A stretch of DNA of 64,000 bases from an uncultured Massilia sp. GTDB lineage: Bacteria; Pseudomonadota; Gammaproteobacteria; Burkholderiales; Burkholderiaceae_D. The stretch is from the NCBI RefSeq assembly GCF_913773735.1, contig NZ_CAJYEB010000041.1, positions 147,545 to 211,544 on the forward strand, read 5' to 3'. Below, in pieces: positions 51,234 to 61,390 of this stretch (positions are counted from its first letter, which is position 1; every line of letters begins with the position of its first letter). The notes below the pieces were generated by a model, which made no database searches, was not told the DNA's origin, and saw nothing but the letters and a program-made list of their open reading frames with translations. The position numbers and the translations under genes were made by a program.

Positions 51234-52288
51234 GCCGCCACCTTGCCCGGCGCGGCTTGCCCGGCCTGCTCGCGCGCCAGCCACTGGTCGATGATGCGGC
51301 GCGACTGCACGCCGCCGGCGTCGATGTTCAGCATCAGGAGGCGCCGCTCGGGATGGCGCAGGATGTTCTGCTGCTGCAGCTCGAGCATCTCGCGGTCCTC
51401 GCCGAAGATCTTGCCCTGGCCGGTGCGGATGGTGTCGGTCAGTTCCTTGTCCTGCGGCTTGAAGTTGCGCGCCATGCCCCAGAAGTACCAGTGCGAGGTC
51501 TCGGTTTCCGGCGTGATGAAGTCGACCACGATGCTCGACACCTTGTGCGCCGGGTCGGCGTGGTAGCCGCCCTTGCCGGCATGCGCCACGCCCACTTCGA
51601 TCATCACGTGGCTGGGCGCGTCGAAGCGGCAGATCTGCCAGCGGTCCACCGGCACGTCGTCGGCCAGGCCGTTGCCGCGCAGCGCGGCGCGCCAGAACGG
51701 CGGCGCCATGATGTTCTCCATGAAGCGGCTGGTGACCACCTGTTCGCCTTCGACCTTGGTGTTCACCGGCGCCTCGTCGATCTCCTTCTGGCCGATGCTG
51801 CTGGCGTGCACATAGGTCTCGTGGGTCAGGTCCATCAGGTTGTCGATCATCAGCCGGTAATCGCAGTCGATGTGGTACAGACCGCCGCCATACGCCCATT
51901 CCGGATCCTCGGCCCAGGCCAGGTGGTGGATGGTGGCCGGGTCGGCCAGCGCCTTGTCGCCGGGCCAGACCCAGATGAAGCCGTGGCGCTCCTCCACCGC
52001 GTAGCTGCGGATGCAGGGGAAGCCGCGCACGCGCTGGCCCGGCATGCTGACGGTCTTGCCTTCGCAGCCCATCTCCAGGCCGTGGTAGCCGCACACCAGG
52101 TTACCGTCGCGCACGAAGCCGAGCGACAGCGGCGCGCCGCGGTGCGGGCAGAAATCCTCGACGGCGGCGACCTTGCCCTGCGCGCCGCGGTAGAACACGA
52201 TCTTTTCGCCGCAGATCTGGCGGCCCAGCGGCTTGCCGTCGATCTCGTCCGGGGTGCAGGCCACGTACCAGGCGTTCTTGGGGAACAT
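51230..52288 (-). CDS. vanA: Vanillate O-demethylase oxygenase subunit
   Basis: The 352-residue Rieske oxygenase has its cluster ligands at FCPHRG (Cys47, His49) and CGYHG (Cys66, His69). The mononuclear iron site is in the following domain (NLMDLTHETYVHASSIGQKEIDE). It demethylates vanillate to protocatechuate and formaldehyde. It is translationally coupled to vanB. A MarR-type gene is divergent, with a perfect palindrome in the gap, so control differs from the GntR-type VanR of other bacteria. No formaldehyde-detoxifying gene is adjacent. Confidence 0.95.
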   Translation of the reverse strand: MFPKNAWYVACTPDEIDGKPLGRQICGEKIVFYRGAQGKVAAVEDFCPHRGAPLSLGFVRDGNLVCGYHGLEMGCEGKTVSMPGQRVRGFPCIRSYAVEERHGFIWVWPGDKALADPATIHHLAWAEDPEWAYGGGLYHIDCDYRLMIDNLMDLTHETYVHASSIGQKEIDEAPVNTKVEGEQVVTSRFMENIMAPPFWRAALRGNGLADDVPVDRWQICRFDAPSHVMIEVGVAHAGKGGYHADPAHKVSSIVVDFITPETETSHWYFWGMARNFKPQDKELTDTIRTGQGKIFGEDREMLELQQQNILRHPERRLLMLNIDAGGVQSRRIIDQWLAREQAGQAAPGKVAA

Positions 52289-52310
52289 GCTTGTCTCCTT
52301 ATGGTTTAAT

Positions 52311-52326
52311 ATTCAGTACACTGAAT
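52311..52326. promoter_or_regulatory. MarR-type operator between vanA and the regulator
   Basis: ATTCAGT-AC-ACTGAAT is a perfect 7-2-7 palindrome 23 bases upstream of the vanA start and 80 bases upstream of the regulator gene. It probably overlaps the vanA promoter. The size and symmetry suit a MarR dimer. Confidence 0.7.
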
Positions 52327-52405
52327 GTTTTAAAAAGTATCCTGCGTTTGGCGGCCGAAGTAAACTACGCCAGGACTATTTCGATGGTGCGCCGCACCAA
52401 GACCG

Positions 52406-52927
52406 ATGGACATCATGCCGACCGACACCGCGATCGATACCGACGCGCTCCACCCGATGCGCGACCTGTACCAGCACCCGGGCCACCTGCTGCGCCGCGC
52501 CCAGCAGATTTCGGTGTCGATCTTCCACGACGAGATGGGCGGCGAGCTGACGCCGGTGCAGTACGCGCTGCTGAGCCAACTGGCGGGGCATCCGGGCATC
52601 GACCAGGTGTCGCTGGCGGGCCTGGCGGCCATCGATACCTCGACCGGCGCGACGGTGTGCGCGCGGCTGGAAGACAAGGGACTGCTGGAGCGCAAGGTGA
52701 TCCCGCACAACCGGCGCCAGCGCGCCCTGTCGATCACCCCGGCGGGCGCGCGCCTGCTGGCGGCGCTGGAACCGGGCGCGGCGCGCCTGCGCGAACGCCT
52801 GCTGGCGCCGTTGAGCGAACCGGAGCAGGAAGCGTTCATGGCACTGCTGGCCAAGCTGGTCGAGGCCAACAACGCGCACAGCCGCGCGCCGCTGGCGCTG
52901 CCGGGGGTGGACGGCGTCGCGGCCTGA
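52406..52927 (+). CDS. MarR-family regulator of the vanillate demethylase genes
   Basis: The 173-residue protein has the MarR winged-helix core (ELTPVQYALLSQLAGHPGIDQVSLAGLAAIDTSTGATVCARLEDKGLLERKVIPHNRRQRALSITPAGARLL). ATGs at 52406 and 52415 are both possible starts. It is divergent from vanAB and the operator-like palindrome lies between. MarR repressors of vanillate or hydroxycinnamate genes usually respond to the aromatic acid or its CoA ester; here the ligand is inferred to be vanillate. Confidence 0.85.
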   Translation: MDIMPTDTAIDTDALHPMRDLYQHPGHLLRRAQQISVSIFHDEMGGELTPVQYALLSQLAGHPGIDQVSLAGLAAIDTSTGATVCARLEDKGLLERKVIPHNRRQRALSITPAGARLLAALEPGAARLRERLLAPLSEPEQEAFMALLAKLVEANNAHSRAPLALPGVDGVAA

Positions 52928-52937
52928 GCGCACCACG

Positions 52938-53016
52938 CCGTCGTCCCGGTGCAGGCCGGGACCCAAGTTCGCAGCGACGCCACGACATTGGCCCCCGGCC
53001 TGCGCCGGGGAGACGT
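52938..53016. repeat. REP-like palindromic pair
   Basis: GTCGTCCCGGTGCAGGCCGGGA and CCCCCGGCCTGCGCCGGGGAGACG lie between the convergent MarR and binding-protein genes; the seventh copy in the window. Confidence 0.8.
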
Positions 53017-53036
53017 GTCAGGGTGCCCTCCCCGGA

Positions 53037-54221
53037 TCAGTCCACGCCCGGATCGCGGAACTTCTCGACCTTGTCGAACTCGACGTTGTAGACGCCGCCG
53101 TCGACCTGCTCGGCCTTGCGGATGTACACGGTCTGCACCAGGTCGCGCGTGGCCGCGTCGAGCACGACCGGGCCGCGCACGCTGGTCCACGCCATCCCCT
53201 TCATCGCCTCCAGCAGCTTCGGCCCTTCGCTGTTGCCGCCGGTTTTCTTGAGGGCCGCGTACAGCAGCTGCATGCCGTCGTAGGCGCCCACCGCATGGAA
53301 GTTCGGACGCATGTCCTTGTTGGCCTTGGTGAAGGCGGCGACGAACGCCTTGTTTTCCGGCGACGGATGCGCGGCCGAGTAATGGTGGCTGCTGACCACG
53401 CCCAGCGCGGCGTTGCCGATGCTCGGCATCAGGTCGTCGTCGAGCACGTCGCCGGTGGCGATCAGGCGGATGCCGGCGGCGCCCAGGCCGCGGTCGGTGA
53501 ACTGCTTGAGCACGGCCGCGCCCTCGCCCGAGGGCACGAACACGAACACGGCGTCCGGCTTCGCATCCTTCACGCGCGCCAGGAACGGCGCGTAGTCCGG
53601 GTTGCGCAGCGGCGCGCGCAGCGATGCCACGACCTTGCCGCCGGCCTTCGCGAAGTCCTTGACGAACACCTTCTCGGCGTCGATGCCCGGACCGTAGTCG
53701 GACACGAAGGTCACCACCGACTTGATGCCGTTCTTCGCCGCCCACTGGGCCAGCGGCGCCGTCACCTGCGGCAGCGTGAAGCCGGTGCGCACGATGTAGG
53801 GCGAGCGCTGCGGGATGACCGAGGTGGCCGCGTTCATGACGATCATCGGCACCCTGGCCTGGGTCGCGACCGGGGCGGCGGCGAAGGCCAGCGGGGTCAG
53901 GCCGAAGCCGGCCAGCACCTGCACCTTGTCGCGCGCCACCAGCTCCTGGGCCAGGCGCTTGGTGACGTCGGGCGAGACGCCGCCGTCGTCCTTCAGGATG
54001 ACCTGGATCTCGCGGCCCGCCACGGTGCTGCCGTTCTGCTGCAGGAACAGCTTGACGGCGGCGTCCACCTGGCGCCCGGTCGAGGCGAACGGGCCGGACA
54101 TCGGCACGATCAGGCCGACCTTCAGCGGTTCGGCGGCGGCGGCGCTGCCGGGGCCGACGGCGGCGGCCAGGATGGCGGCGCCCAGCAGGGCGCGGCGGAG
54201 GGTGTTCGGGGGTTGTTGCAT
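53037..54221 (-). CDS. ABC transporter substrate-binding protein, branched-chain/aromatic type (copy 1)
   Basis: The 394-residue periplasmic binding protein of the LivK superfamily has a signal peptide (about residues 1-30) and LKVGLIVPMSGPFASTGRQVDAAVKLFLQQNG, LLAGFGLTPLA-type VLAGFGLTPLAFAAAPVATQARVPMIVMNAATS, and DAVFVFVPSGEGAAVLKQF. It is the last gene of a minus-strand run that starts at pcaI. The aromatic neighbourhood suggests an aromatic acid ligand rather than leucine. It is a paralogue of the protein at 62658. Confidence 0.85.
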   Translation of the reverse strand: MQQPPNTLRRALLGAAILAAAVGPGSAAAAEPLKVGLIVPMSGPFASTGRQVDAAVKLFLQQNGSTVAGREIQVILKDDGGVSPDVTKRLAQELVARDKVQVLAGFGLTPLAFAAAPVATQARVPMIVMNAATSVIPQRSPYIVRTGFTLPQVTAPLAQWAAKNGIKSVVTFVSDYGPGIDAEKVFVKDFAKAGGKVVASLRAPLRNPDYAPFLARVKDAKPDAVFVFVPSGEGAAVLKQFTDRGLGAAGIRLIATGDVLDDDLMPSIGNAALGVVSSHHYSAAHPSPENKAFVAAFTKANKDMRPNFHAVGAYDGMQLLYAALKKTGGNSEGPKLLEAMKGMAWTSVRGPVVLDAATRDLVQTVYIRKAEQVDGGVYNVEFDKVEKFRDPGVD

Positions 54222-54261
54222 GGGTGTCTCCTTTTGTCGTTATTGGCTATGGGTCCGCTGG

Positions 54262-54963
54262 TCAGGCTACCGCCACCAGGCGGTCGAGCCTGTCGCCGTC
54301 GGCCAGCAGGCTGGCGCTGTCGGAATCGTGGACGATGCGGCCGCGGTCGAGCACGATGGCGCGCGCGGTCAGCGACAGCGCCAGGCGCGCGTGCTGCTCG
54401 ACCACGATCACCGACATGCCCTCGTCGGCCACCAGGCGCCGGATCGCGCGCACCAGTTCCTGCACGATGATCGGCGCCAGGCCTTCCATCGGCTCGTCCA
54501 GCAGCAGGATGCGCGGATTGGTCATCAGCGCGCGCGCGATCGCCACCATCTGCTGCTCGCCGCCCGACAGCTGGCTCCCCATGTTGGCGCGGCGCTCGTG
54601 CAGGCGCGGGAACAGTTCGTAGACCTTGGCCAGGTTCCACGGGCCGGGACGGGCCACCACGGTCAGGTGCTCCTCCACGCTCAGCGAGGGGAACATGTGG
54701 CGCTCCTGCGGCACCCAGCCCAGGCCGGTGCAGGCGCGGCGCCAGGTCGGCATGCGCGCGATGTCCTGGCCGGCCCAGCGCAGGCCGCCGCGGTGCAGGC
54801 GGGTCAGGCCCATCAGCGTGACCAGCAGGCTGGTCTTGCCGACGCCGTTGCGGCCCAGCAGGGCCAGGCTGTCGCCCTCCTGCATGGAAAACGAGACGTC
54901 CTCCAGGACGATCGATTCGCCGTAGCCGGCGCAGACCTTGTCGAATGCGAGCAGTTCAGGCAT
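54262..54963 (-). CDS. livF: LivF-type ABC ATP-binding protein
   Basis: The 233-residue ATPase has Walker A GRNGVGKTSLLVTLMG, Q-loop GLGWVPQERHMFPSLSVEEHL, signature LSGGEQQMVAIARALM and Walker B ILLLDEPMEGLAPIIV, with the short LivF length. It is one of the paired ATPases of a branched-chain-type importer. Its start overlaps livG by eight bases. Confidence 0.92.
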   Translation of the reverse strand: MPELLAFDKVCAGYGESIVLEDVSFSMQEGDSLALLGRNGVGKTSLLVTLMGLTRLHRGGLRWAGQDIARMPTWRRACTGLGWVPQERHMFPSLSVEEHLTVVARPGPWNLAKVYELFPRLHERRANMGSQLSGGEQQMVAIARALMTNPRILLLDEPMEGLAPIIVQELVRAIRRLVADEGMSVIVVEQHARLALSLTARAIVLDRGRIVHDSDSASLLADGDRLDRLVAVA

Positions 54964-55711
54964 GTTCCGCCTCCCCCAGGTAGACTTCCTTGACGCGCGG
55001 ATCGGCGGCGATGTCGGCGGGCGTGCCTTCGGTCAGCACCCTGCCGCCCACCAGCACCGTGATGCGCTCGGCGAAACGGAACACCAATCCCATGTCGTGT
55101 TCGATGAACAGGATCGTGACGTCGCGCGGCAGCTGCGCGATCACCTCGAACAGTTCGCGACTCTCGGCCTGCGGGATGCCGGCGGCCGGCTCGTCCAGCA
55201 GCAGGATCGATGGTTTCGTCGCCAGCGCCAGCGCGATCTCGACCAGGCGCTGCTTGCCGTAGGCCATGCTGCGCGTGATGCTGTTCGCTTCCTGGGTGAG
55301 CTTGAGCGTGGCCAGCAGCGCCATCGCTTCCTCGACCACGTCGGCGTGCTTCTCGACGGTCTTCCACCACACCTTCTGCAGGCCGCGCCGCTCGCAGATC
55401 GCCAGCACCACGGATTCGAGCACGGTCATGCCCGCGAACAGGGTGTTGATCTGGAAGGTGCGGGTCATGCCCAGCTTGACGCGTTCGTGCTGCGGCAGGC
55501 CGGTGATGTCGCGGCCGCCCAACAGCACCTTGCCGCCGGACGGCGCCAGCGCGCCGGTGAGCATGTTGATGAAGGTGGTCTTGCCGGCGCCGTTCGGGCC
55601 GATCAGCGCGTGGCGCGCGCCCGGCGCGAACGTCAGCGAGACGTCGGTATTGGCCTTGAACGCGCCCCATTGCTTGGACAGCGCCTCGGTGCGCAGCGTG
55701 GTGTCGTTCAT
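54956..55711 (-). CDS. livG: LivG-type ABC ATP-binding protein
   Basis: The 251-residue ATPase has Walker A GPNGAGKTTFINMLTG, Q-loop MTRTFQINTLFAGMTV, signature-like MAYGKQRLVEIALALATKP and Walker B ILLLDEPAAGIPQAESREL. The LivG-type extension after the signature is present. It overlaps livM by four bases and livF by eight, so the transporter genes are tightly coupled. Confidence 0.92.
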   Translation of the reverse strand: MNDTTLRTEALSKQWGAFKANTDVSLTFAPGARHALIGPNGAGKTTFINMLTGALAPSGGKVLLGGRDITGLPQHERVKLGMTRTFQINTLFAGMTVLESVVLAICERRGLQKVWWKTVEKHADVVEEAMALLATLKLTQEANSITRSMAYGKQRLVEIALALATKPSILLLDEPAAGIPQAESRELFEVIAQLPRDVTILFIEHDMGLVFRFAERITVLVGGRVLTEGTPADIAADPRVKEVYLGEAEHA

Positions 55712-56757
55712 GCTTCCTCCTTGCGTGCCGCAGGCTTGAGGCGCTGCACCAGTTTCTCGGCGCCGCCCATGATGCCGCCGCGGGCGAACAGCACGATCAG
55801 CACCAGCAGCAGGCCGATGTAGAACTGCCAGTAGGTCGGGTCGAGCCCGGAGATGTAGTCCTGGGCGACCATGAACACGGCCGCGCCGACCAGCGCGCCG
55901 TACAGGCGTCCGGTACCGCCCAGCACCAGCATGATCATCAGCTCGGCCGAACGCGGGAAGCCGAGCGAGTCGAGGCCGACGAACTGGGTGGTCTGGGCCA
56001 GCAGCGCGCCGGCCACGCCGGCGATGGCGGCGCCGATCGTGAACGCGACCTTCAGGCGGCGCTCGACGTTGGCGCCGATCGCCGGCATGCGCTTGCCGCC
56101 TTCGCGGATGCCGCGCAGCGACATGCCGAACGGCGAATTGACCAGGCGGCGCAGGAACACGAACAGCAGGAACAGCACGCCCAGGCTGTACCAGAAGGCG
56201 GTCTTGCCGTACAGGTCGAACTCGAACACGCCGAACAGGTTGTTCACCATCATGCCGGACAGGCCGTCGACGCCGCCGGTGAGGAAGGCCGCCTTGTTGG
56301 CCGCCTCGAACAGCATCAGGCCGATGCCCAGCGTGACCATCAGGCGCGTCAGGTCCTGGCCGCGGATGACCAGGAAGCTGGCGACGAAGCCGACCACGCC
56401 GGCCACCAGGGCGGCGGCGAACAGGCCCGAGACCGGCTCGCCCCAGCCGTGCACCGACAGCAGGCCGGCGGTGTAGGCGCCCAGGCCGAAGAAGGCGGCA
56501 TGGCCGAGGGAGACGATGCCGGCATAGCCCAGGATCAGGTCGAGCGACAGCGCGAACAGGCCGACGATCATGATCTGGCTGACCAGCACCAGGTGGTTCG
56601 GGAACAGGAAGTAGGCCGCGACCGGCAGCAGCCAGAACGCGATCTCGAGCGGCTTCCAGCGGTCGTTGGGCAGGCGCATGGGAGTCTTCATGGCGGCTTT
56701 CGGCGCGGTGGCGGTTGGGGACGGCGATTTGGCGGCGGAATTCGACAGGACGCTCAT
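55708..56757 (-). CDS. livM: LivM-type ABC permease
   Basis: The 349-residue membrane protein has about nine helices and the family motif GYAGIVSLGHAAFFGLGAYTAGLLSVHG, plus SPFGMSLRGIREGGKRMPAIGANVERRLKVAFTIGAAIAGVAGALL containing the loop that meets the ATPases. A basic cytoplasmic N-terminus of about 30 residues precedes helix 1. It overlaps livH and livG by four bases each. Confidence 0.92.
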   Translation of the reverse strand: MSVLSNSAAKSPSPTATAPKAAMKTPMRLPNDRWKPLEIAFWLLPVAAYFLFPNHLVLVSQIMIVGLFALSLDLILGYAGIVSLGHAAFFGLGAYTAGLLSVHGWGEPVSGLFAAALVAGVVGFVASFLVIRGQDLTRLMVTLGIGLMLFEAANKAAFLTGGVDGLSGMMVNNLFGVFEFDLYGKTAFWYSLGVLFLLFVFLRRLVNSPFGMSLRGIREGGKRMPAIGANVERRLKVAFTIGAAIAGVAGALLAQTTQFVGLDSLGFPRSAELMIMLVLGGTGRLYGALVGAAVFMVAQDYISGLDPTYWQFYIGLLLVLIVLFARGGIMGGAEKLVQRLKPAARKEEA

Positions 56758-57620
56758 GCCTTCCTCCGCACCAGCCCGGCCGGGAACAGGATCAGCAGCA
56801 CCACCATCAGCGTGTAGATGACGAAGGCGCCCACTTCCGGCACGTAGTACTTGCCGGCGACGTCGAACACGCCGAGGATCAGGGCGGCGATCAGCGGCCC
56901 CTTGATGGAACCGGCGCCGCCGACGGCGACCACCAGCAGGAAGTACACCATGTACTTGACCGGGAAGCTCGGGTCCAGGCCCAGCACGTCGATGCCCAGG
57001 CCGCCGCCCAGGCCGGCCAGGCCGGAGCCCAGCGCGAAGGTCAGGCTGAACACGCGGCTGACGTTGATGCCCAGGCCCTCGGCCGCGGTCTGGTTGTCGA
57101 CCGCGGCGCGGATGCGCGCGCCGAAGCGGGTGCGCTCGATCAGCAGCACCAGCGCGGCCGTCACCAGCACCACCACGCCGATCAGGAACAGGCGGTACAC
57201 GCCCAGGTCCAGGCCCAGCACGTGGACCTGGCCGCGCAGCCAGTCGGGCAGGTTGACCGGCTGCTGGGTCGGACCGAACAGCCAGGTCGTGCCGGCCACC
57301 GCCATGAAGGTCAGGCCGATCGAGAACAGCACCTGGTCGAGGTGGCTGGCCTTGTACAGCCGGCGGTACAGGGTGCGCTCGAGTACCAGGCCGACCAGGG
57401 CCGCGGCCACGAAGGCCAGCGGCAGCGTGGCCAGGAACGGCAGCCCGAGGCGGCCCAGCAGGGTCACGCAGACGTAGCCGCCGATCATGGCGAAGGCGCC
57501 GTGGGCCAGGTTAATGAAGTTCATCATGCCCATCGTTACCGAAAGGCCGACGCTAATCAGGAACAACAGGCTGCCGTAGGCGATCCCGTCGAACAGCACG
57601 CCGATCATGTTGCCGATCAT
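56754..57620 (-). CDS. livH: LivH-type ABC permease
   Basis: The 288-residue permease has about eight helices, with IAYGSLLFLISVGLSVTMGMMNFINLAHGAFAMIGGYV near the N-terminus and RTRFGARIRAAVDNQTAAEGLGINVSRVFSLTFALGSGLAGLGGGL for the ATPase contact. It begins 85 bases after the pcaF stop with no obvious terminator or promoter in that gap, so it is probably carried on the pcaIJF transcript. Confidence 0.92.
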   Translation of the reverse strand: MIGNMIGVLFDGIAYGSLLFLISVGLSVTMGMMNFINLAHGAFAMIGGYVCVTLLGRLGLPFLATLPLAFVAAALVGLVLERTLYRRLYKASHLDQVLFSIGLTFMAVAGTTWLFGPTQQPVNLPDWLRGQVHVLGLDLGVYRLFLIGVVVLVTAALVLLIERTRFGARIRAAVDNQTAAEGLGINVSRVFSLTFALGSGLAGLGGGLGIDVLGLDPSFPVKYMVYFLLVVAVGGAGSIKGPLIAALILGVFDVAGKYYVPEVGAFVIYTLMVVLLILFPAGLVRRKA

Positions 57621-57705
57621 GGCTGCCCCCCTCGTTCCAGTGTCTGCTTGTCCATGCTTGTCTCCTGCTTCTCTTTTCTGGTTGTCGCGGCTTGCGGAGG
57701 GCGCT

Positions 57706-58910
<1,205 letters not shown>

Positions 58911-58914
<4 letters not shown>

Positions 58915-59585
58915 GCTTGCTCCTTGTTCGTTGGCGGCAGCAGCCGCACGCCGGTCGCGGCCTGCAGCGCGTCGAAATCCACGCCCGGCGCCAGCTCGCG
59001 CACGGCCAGGCCCTGCGGGGTGACGTCGAGCACGGCGAGATCCGTATAGATGCGGTTGACGCAGGCCACCCCGGTCAGCGGGTAGGTGCAGCGTTCCACG
59101 ATCTTGCTTTCTCCCTGCTTGGTGAGGTGGTCCATCATCACGAACACCTGCTTGGCGCCGATGGCGAGGTCCATCGCGCCGCCCACGGCGGGGATGGCGT
59201 CCGGGGCGCCGGTGTGCCAGTTGGCCAGGTCGCCCCGTTCCGACACCTGGAAGGCGCCCAGCACGCAGACGTCGAGGTGCCCGCCGCGCATCATCGCGAA
59301 CGAGTCGCCGTGGTGGAAGAAGGAACCGCCGGTCAGCAGCGTCACCGGCTGCTTGCCGGCGTTGATCAGGTCCTCGTCTTCCTCGCCGGGTTCCGGCGCC
59401 GGCCCCATGCCGAGCACGCCGTTCTCGCTGTGCAGGAACACCTCGCGGTCGGCCGGCAGGTAGTTGGCCACCTTGGTCGGCAGGCCGATGCCGAGGTTGA
59501 CGTAGGCGCCTTCGTGGATGTCCTGCGCCACGCGCGCGGCGATCTGGTCGCGGCTGTAGCCGCGGACCGGTTTGTCGGTGCTCAT
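58911..59585 (-). CDS. pcaJ: 3-Oxoadipate CoA-transferase beta subunit
   Basis: The 224-residue subunit carries the active-site glutamate in FLHSENGVLGMGPAPEPGEEDEDLINAGKQPVTL. It also has GGHLDVCVLGAFQVSERGDLANW and the LTKQGESKIVERCTYPLTGVACVNRIYTDLAVLDV block of the family. With PcaI it transfers CoA from succinyl-CoA to 3-oxoadipate. It overlaps both neighbours by four bases. Confidence 0.95.
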
Positions 59586-60247
59586 GCTGCCTCCTGGACG
59601 ACGCGCTGGACGAAGATGCCCGGGGTGACGATCGCTTCCGGATCGAGCTCGCCGAGCGGCACGACCTGCGCCACCTGGGCGATGGTGACCTTGGCGGCCA
59701 TGGCCATGATCGGGCCGAAGTTGCGCGCGGTCTTGCGGTACACGAGGTTGCCCCAGCGGTCGCCGCGCAGCGCCTTGACCAGCGCGAAGTCGGCGTGGAT
59801 CGGCGCTTCCAGCACGTAGTGGCGGCCGTCGATCAGGCGCGTCTCCTTGCCCTCGGCCAGCAGCGTGCCATAGCCGGTGGGCGTGAAGAAGCCGCCGATG
59901 CCAGCGCCGGCCGCGCGGATGCGCTCGGCCAGGTTGCCCTGCGGGGTCAGCTCCAGCTCGATCTCGCCGGCGCGGTACAGGGCGTCGAAGTGGTGCGAAT
60001 CGGCCTGGCGCGGGAACGAGCAGATGATCTTGCGCACCCGCCTGGCCTTGAGCAGCGCCGCCAGCCCGGTCTCGCCGTTGCCGGCATTGTTGTTGACGAT
60101 GGTGAGGTCGCGCGCGCCCTGGTCGATCAGCGCGTCGATCAGCGCGGCCGGCATGCCGGCATTGCCGAAGCCGCCGATCATCACCGTGGCGCCGTCGTGC
60201 ACGTCGGCGACGGCGCGTTCCAGCGATTCGAAGGTTTTATCAATCAT
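59582..60247 (-). CDS. pcaI: 3-Oxoadipate CoA-transferase alpha subunit
   Basis: The 221-residue subunit has the coenzyme-A-binding GATVMIGGFGNAGMPAALIDALI near the N-terminus and the family blocks IICSFPRQADSHHFDALYRAGEIELELTPQGNLAERIRAAGAGIGGFFTPTGYGTLLAEGKETR. It is the first gene of the run pcaI-pcaJ-pcaF-livHMGF-binding protein. PcaR-like boxes lie 53-86 bases upstream of its start. Confidence 0.95.
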   Translation of the reverse strand: MIDKTFESLERAVADVHDGATVMIGGFGNAGMPAALIDALIDQGARDLTIVNNNAGNGETGLAALLKARRVRKIICSFPRQADSHHFDALYRAGEIELELTPQGNLAERIRAAGAGIGGFFTPTGYGTLLAEGKETRLIDGRHYVLEAPIHADFALVKALRGDRWGNLVYRKTARNFGPIMAMAAKVTIAQVAQVVPLGELDPEAIVTPGIFVQRVVQEAA

Positions 60248-60299
60248 GGTTCTGCCTCTTCTGCGCGCCTGGCGGCGCGCTTGAATTCGTCGCGAGGAT

Positions 60300-60333
60300 G
60301 TTCGATAATCGGACGAATGGTCGATTACCGTTC
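60300..60333. promoter_or_regulatory. Two PcaR boxes in the pcaI-pcaR control region
   Basis: GTTCGATAATCGGAC (60300-60314) differs at one base from the PcaR site GTTCGATAATCGCAC recalled from Pseudomonas putida. GGTCGATTACCGTTC (60319-60333) is a second, inverted and weaker copy. Spacing of centres is about 19 bases. The sites lie between pcaI and the divergent pcaR gene. Confidence 0.8.
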
Positions 60334-60412
60334 AACAAAGTGTATGGCTCGATCGCCGCAAGGTCAAGAAAAAAGACCAGTCGTGTGCCCCCTCCTGCAT
60401 TAGAATTCCTCC

Positions 60413-61258
60413 ATGACCAAGCCGAAAACCAAGCAAGAACAGCCGGCAGCGGCAAGCGCGCCGGAAGAGCGCGAACTCACCATCGCCGAGCAGATCGACG
60501 CCCTCACCGACCCCAGCTTCATGACCTCGCTGGCGCGCGGGCTGGCCGTCGTGCGCGCGTTCAGCGACTCGCGCAAGCCCCAGACCATCGCCCAGATCAG
60601 CCAGAAGACCGGCATCCCGCGCGCCGCCGTGCGGCGCTGCCTGTACACGCTGCAGCAGCTCGGCTACGTGGGCGCGGAACTGAACAACTTCTCGCTGCGC
60701 CCCAAGGTCCTGACCCTCGGCTATTCCTACCTGTCGTCGACGCCGCTCACGGTGTCCAGCCAGCCCTGCCTGAACGCCATCACCCGCGAGCTGGGCGAAT
60801 CGAGTTCGCTGGCGGTGCTGGACGACGACGAGGTGCTGTACGTGGCGCGTTCGGCCGCCTCGCGCGTCATGTCGGTCGCGCTCAACACCGGCAGCCGCCT
60901 GCCCGCCTACTGCACCTCGCTGGGCCGGGTGATGCTGGCGCACCTGCCCGCCGCGGAACTGGACGCCTACCTCGCCCGGGTCAAGCTGCGCCCGATGACC
61001 GAGCACACCGTCGTCGGCCAGAAGCGCCTGCGCGAGATCCTCGCCGGCGTGCGCCAGGACGGCTACGCGATCAACAACGAGGAGCTGGAACTCGGCCTGC
61101 GCTCGATCGCGGTGCCGGTGCGCGGCGCCTCGGGCCAGGTGCTGGCCAGCCTGAACGTCGGCGCCCAGGCCGCGCGCGTCAGCGTCGACAGGATGAAGCA
61201 GGAATTCCTGCCGGTGCTGTTGCGCGGGGCCCAGGAGTTGTCGGTGCTGCTGCCCTGA
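60413..61258 (+). CDS. pcaR: IclR-family regulator PcaR of the 3-oxoadipate genes
   Basis: The 281-residue IclR protein has a lysine-rich N-terminal tail, a winged helix at about residues 40-105 (FMTSLARGLAVVRAFSDSRKPQTIAQISQKTGIPRAAVRRCLYTLQQLGYV) and an effector domain (LGESSSLAVLDDDEVLYVARSAASRVMSVALNTGSRLPAYCTSLGRVMLAHLP). It is divergent from pcaIJF and PcaR-type boxes occur at this promoter and at the porin promoter. PcaR normally activates on binding 3-oxoadipate. Confidence 0.92.
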   Translation: MTKPKTKQEQPAAASAPEERELTIAEQIDALTDPSFMTSLARGLAVVRAFSDSRKPQTIAQISQKTGIPRAAVRRCLYTLQQLGYVGAELNNFSLRPKVLTLGYSYLSSTPLTVSSQPCLNAITRELGESSSLAVLDDDEVLYVARSAASRVMSVALNTGSRLPAYCTSLGRVMLAHLPAAELDAYLARVKLRPMTEHTVVGQKRLREILAGVRQDGYAINNEELELGLRSIAVPVRGASGQVLASLNVGAQAARVSVDRMKQEFLPVLLRGAQELSVLLP

Positions 61259-61283
61259 ATTCCGCTGCGGTCGAACATCGTTC

Positions 61284-61365
61284 GTAGGGTGGGCACCTGT
61301 GCCCACCAAACGCCGGCATGACGCAAACGTTCGGTGGGCACGGGGTGCCCACCCTACGCTCCTGT
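61284..61365. repeat. Palindromic repeat, GTAGGGTGGGCAC family
   Basis: GTAGGGTGGGCACCTGTGCCCACC and the inverted GGTGGGCACGGGGTGCCCACC with CCTAC lie about 35 bases apart between the convergent pcaR and porin genes. It is a third palindrome family and resembles the GTGGACGG family in layout but not in core. Confidence 0.75.
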
Positions 61366-61390
61366 CTGCCGGGACGGATCCCCGCTCCGC

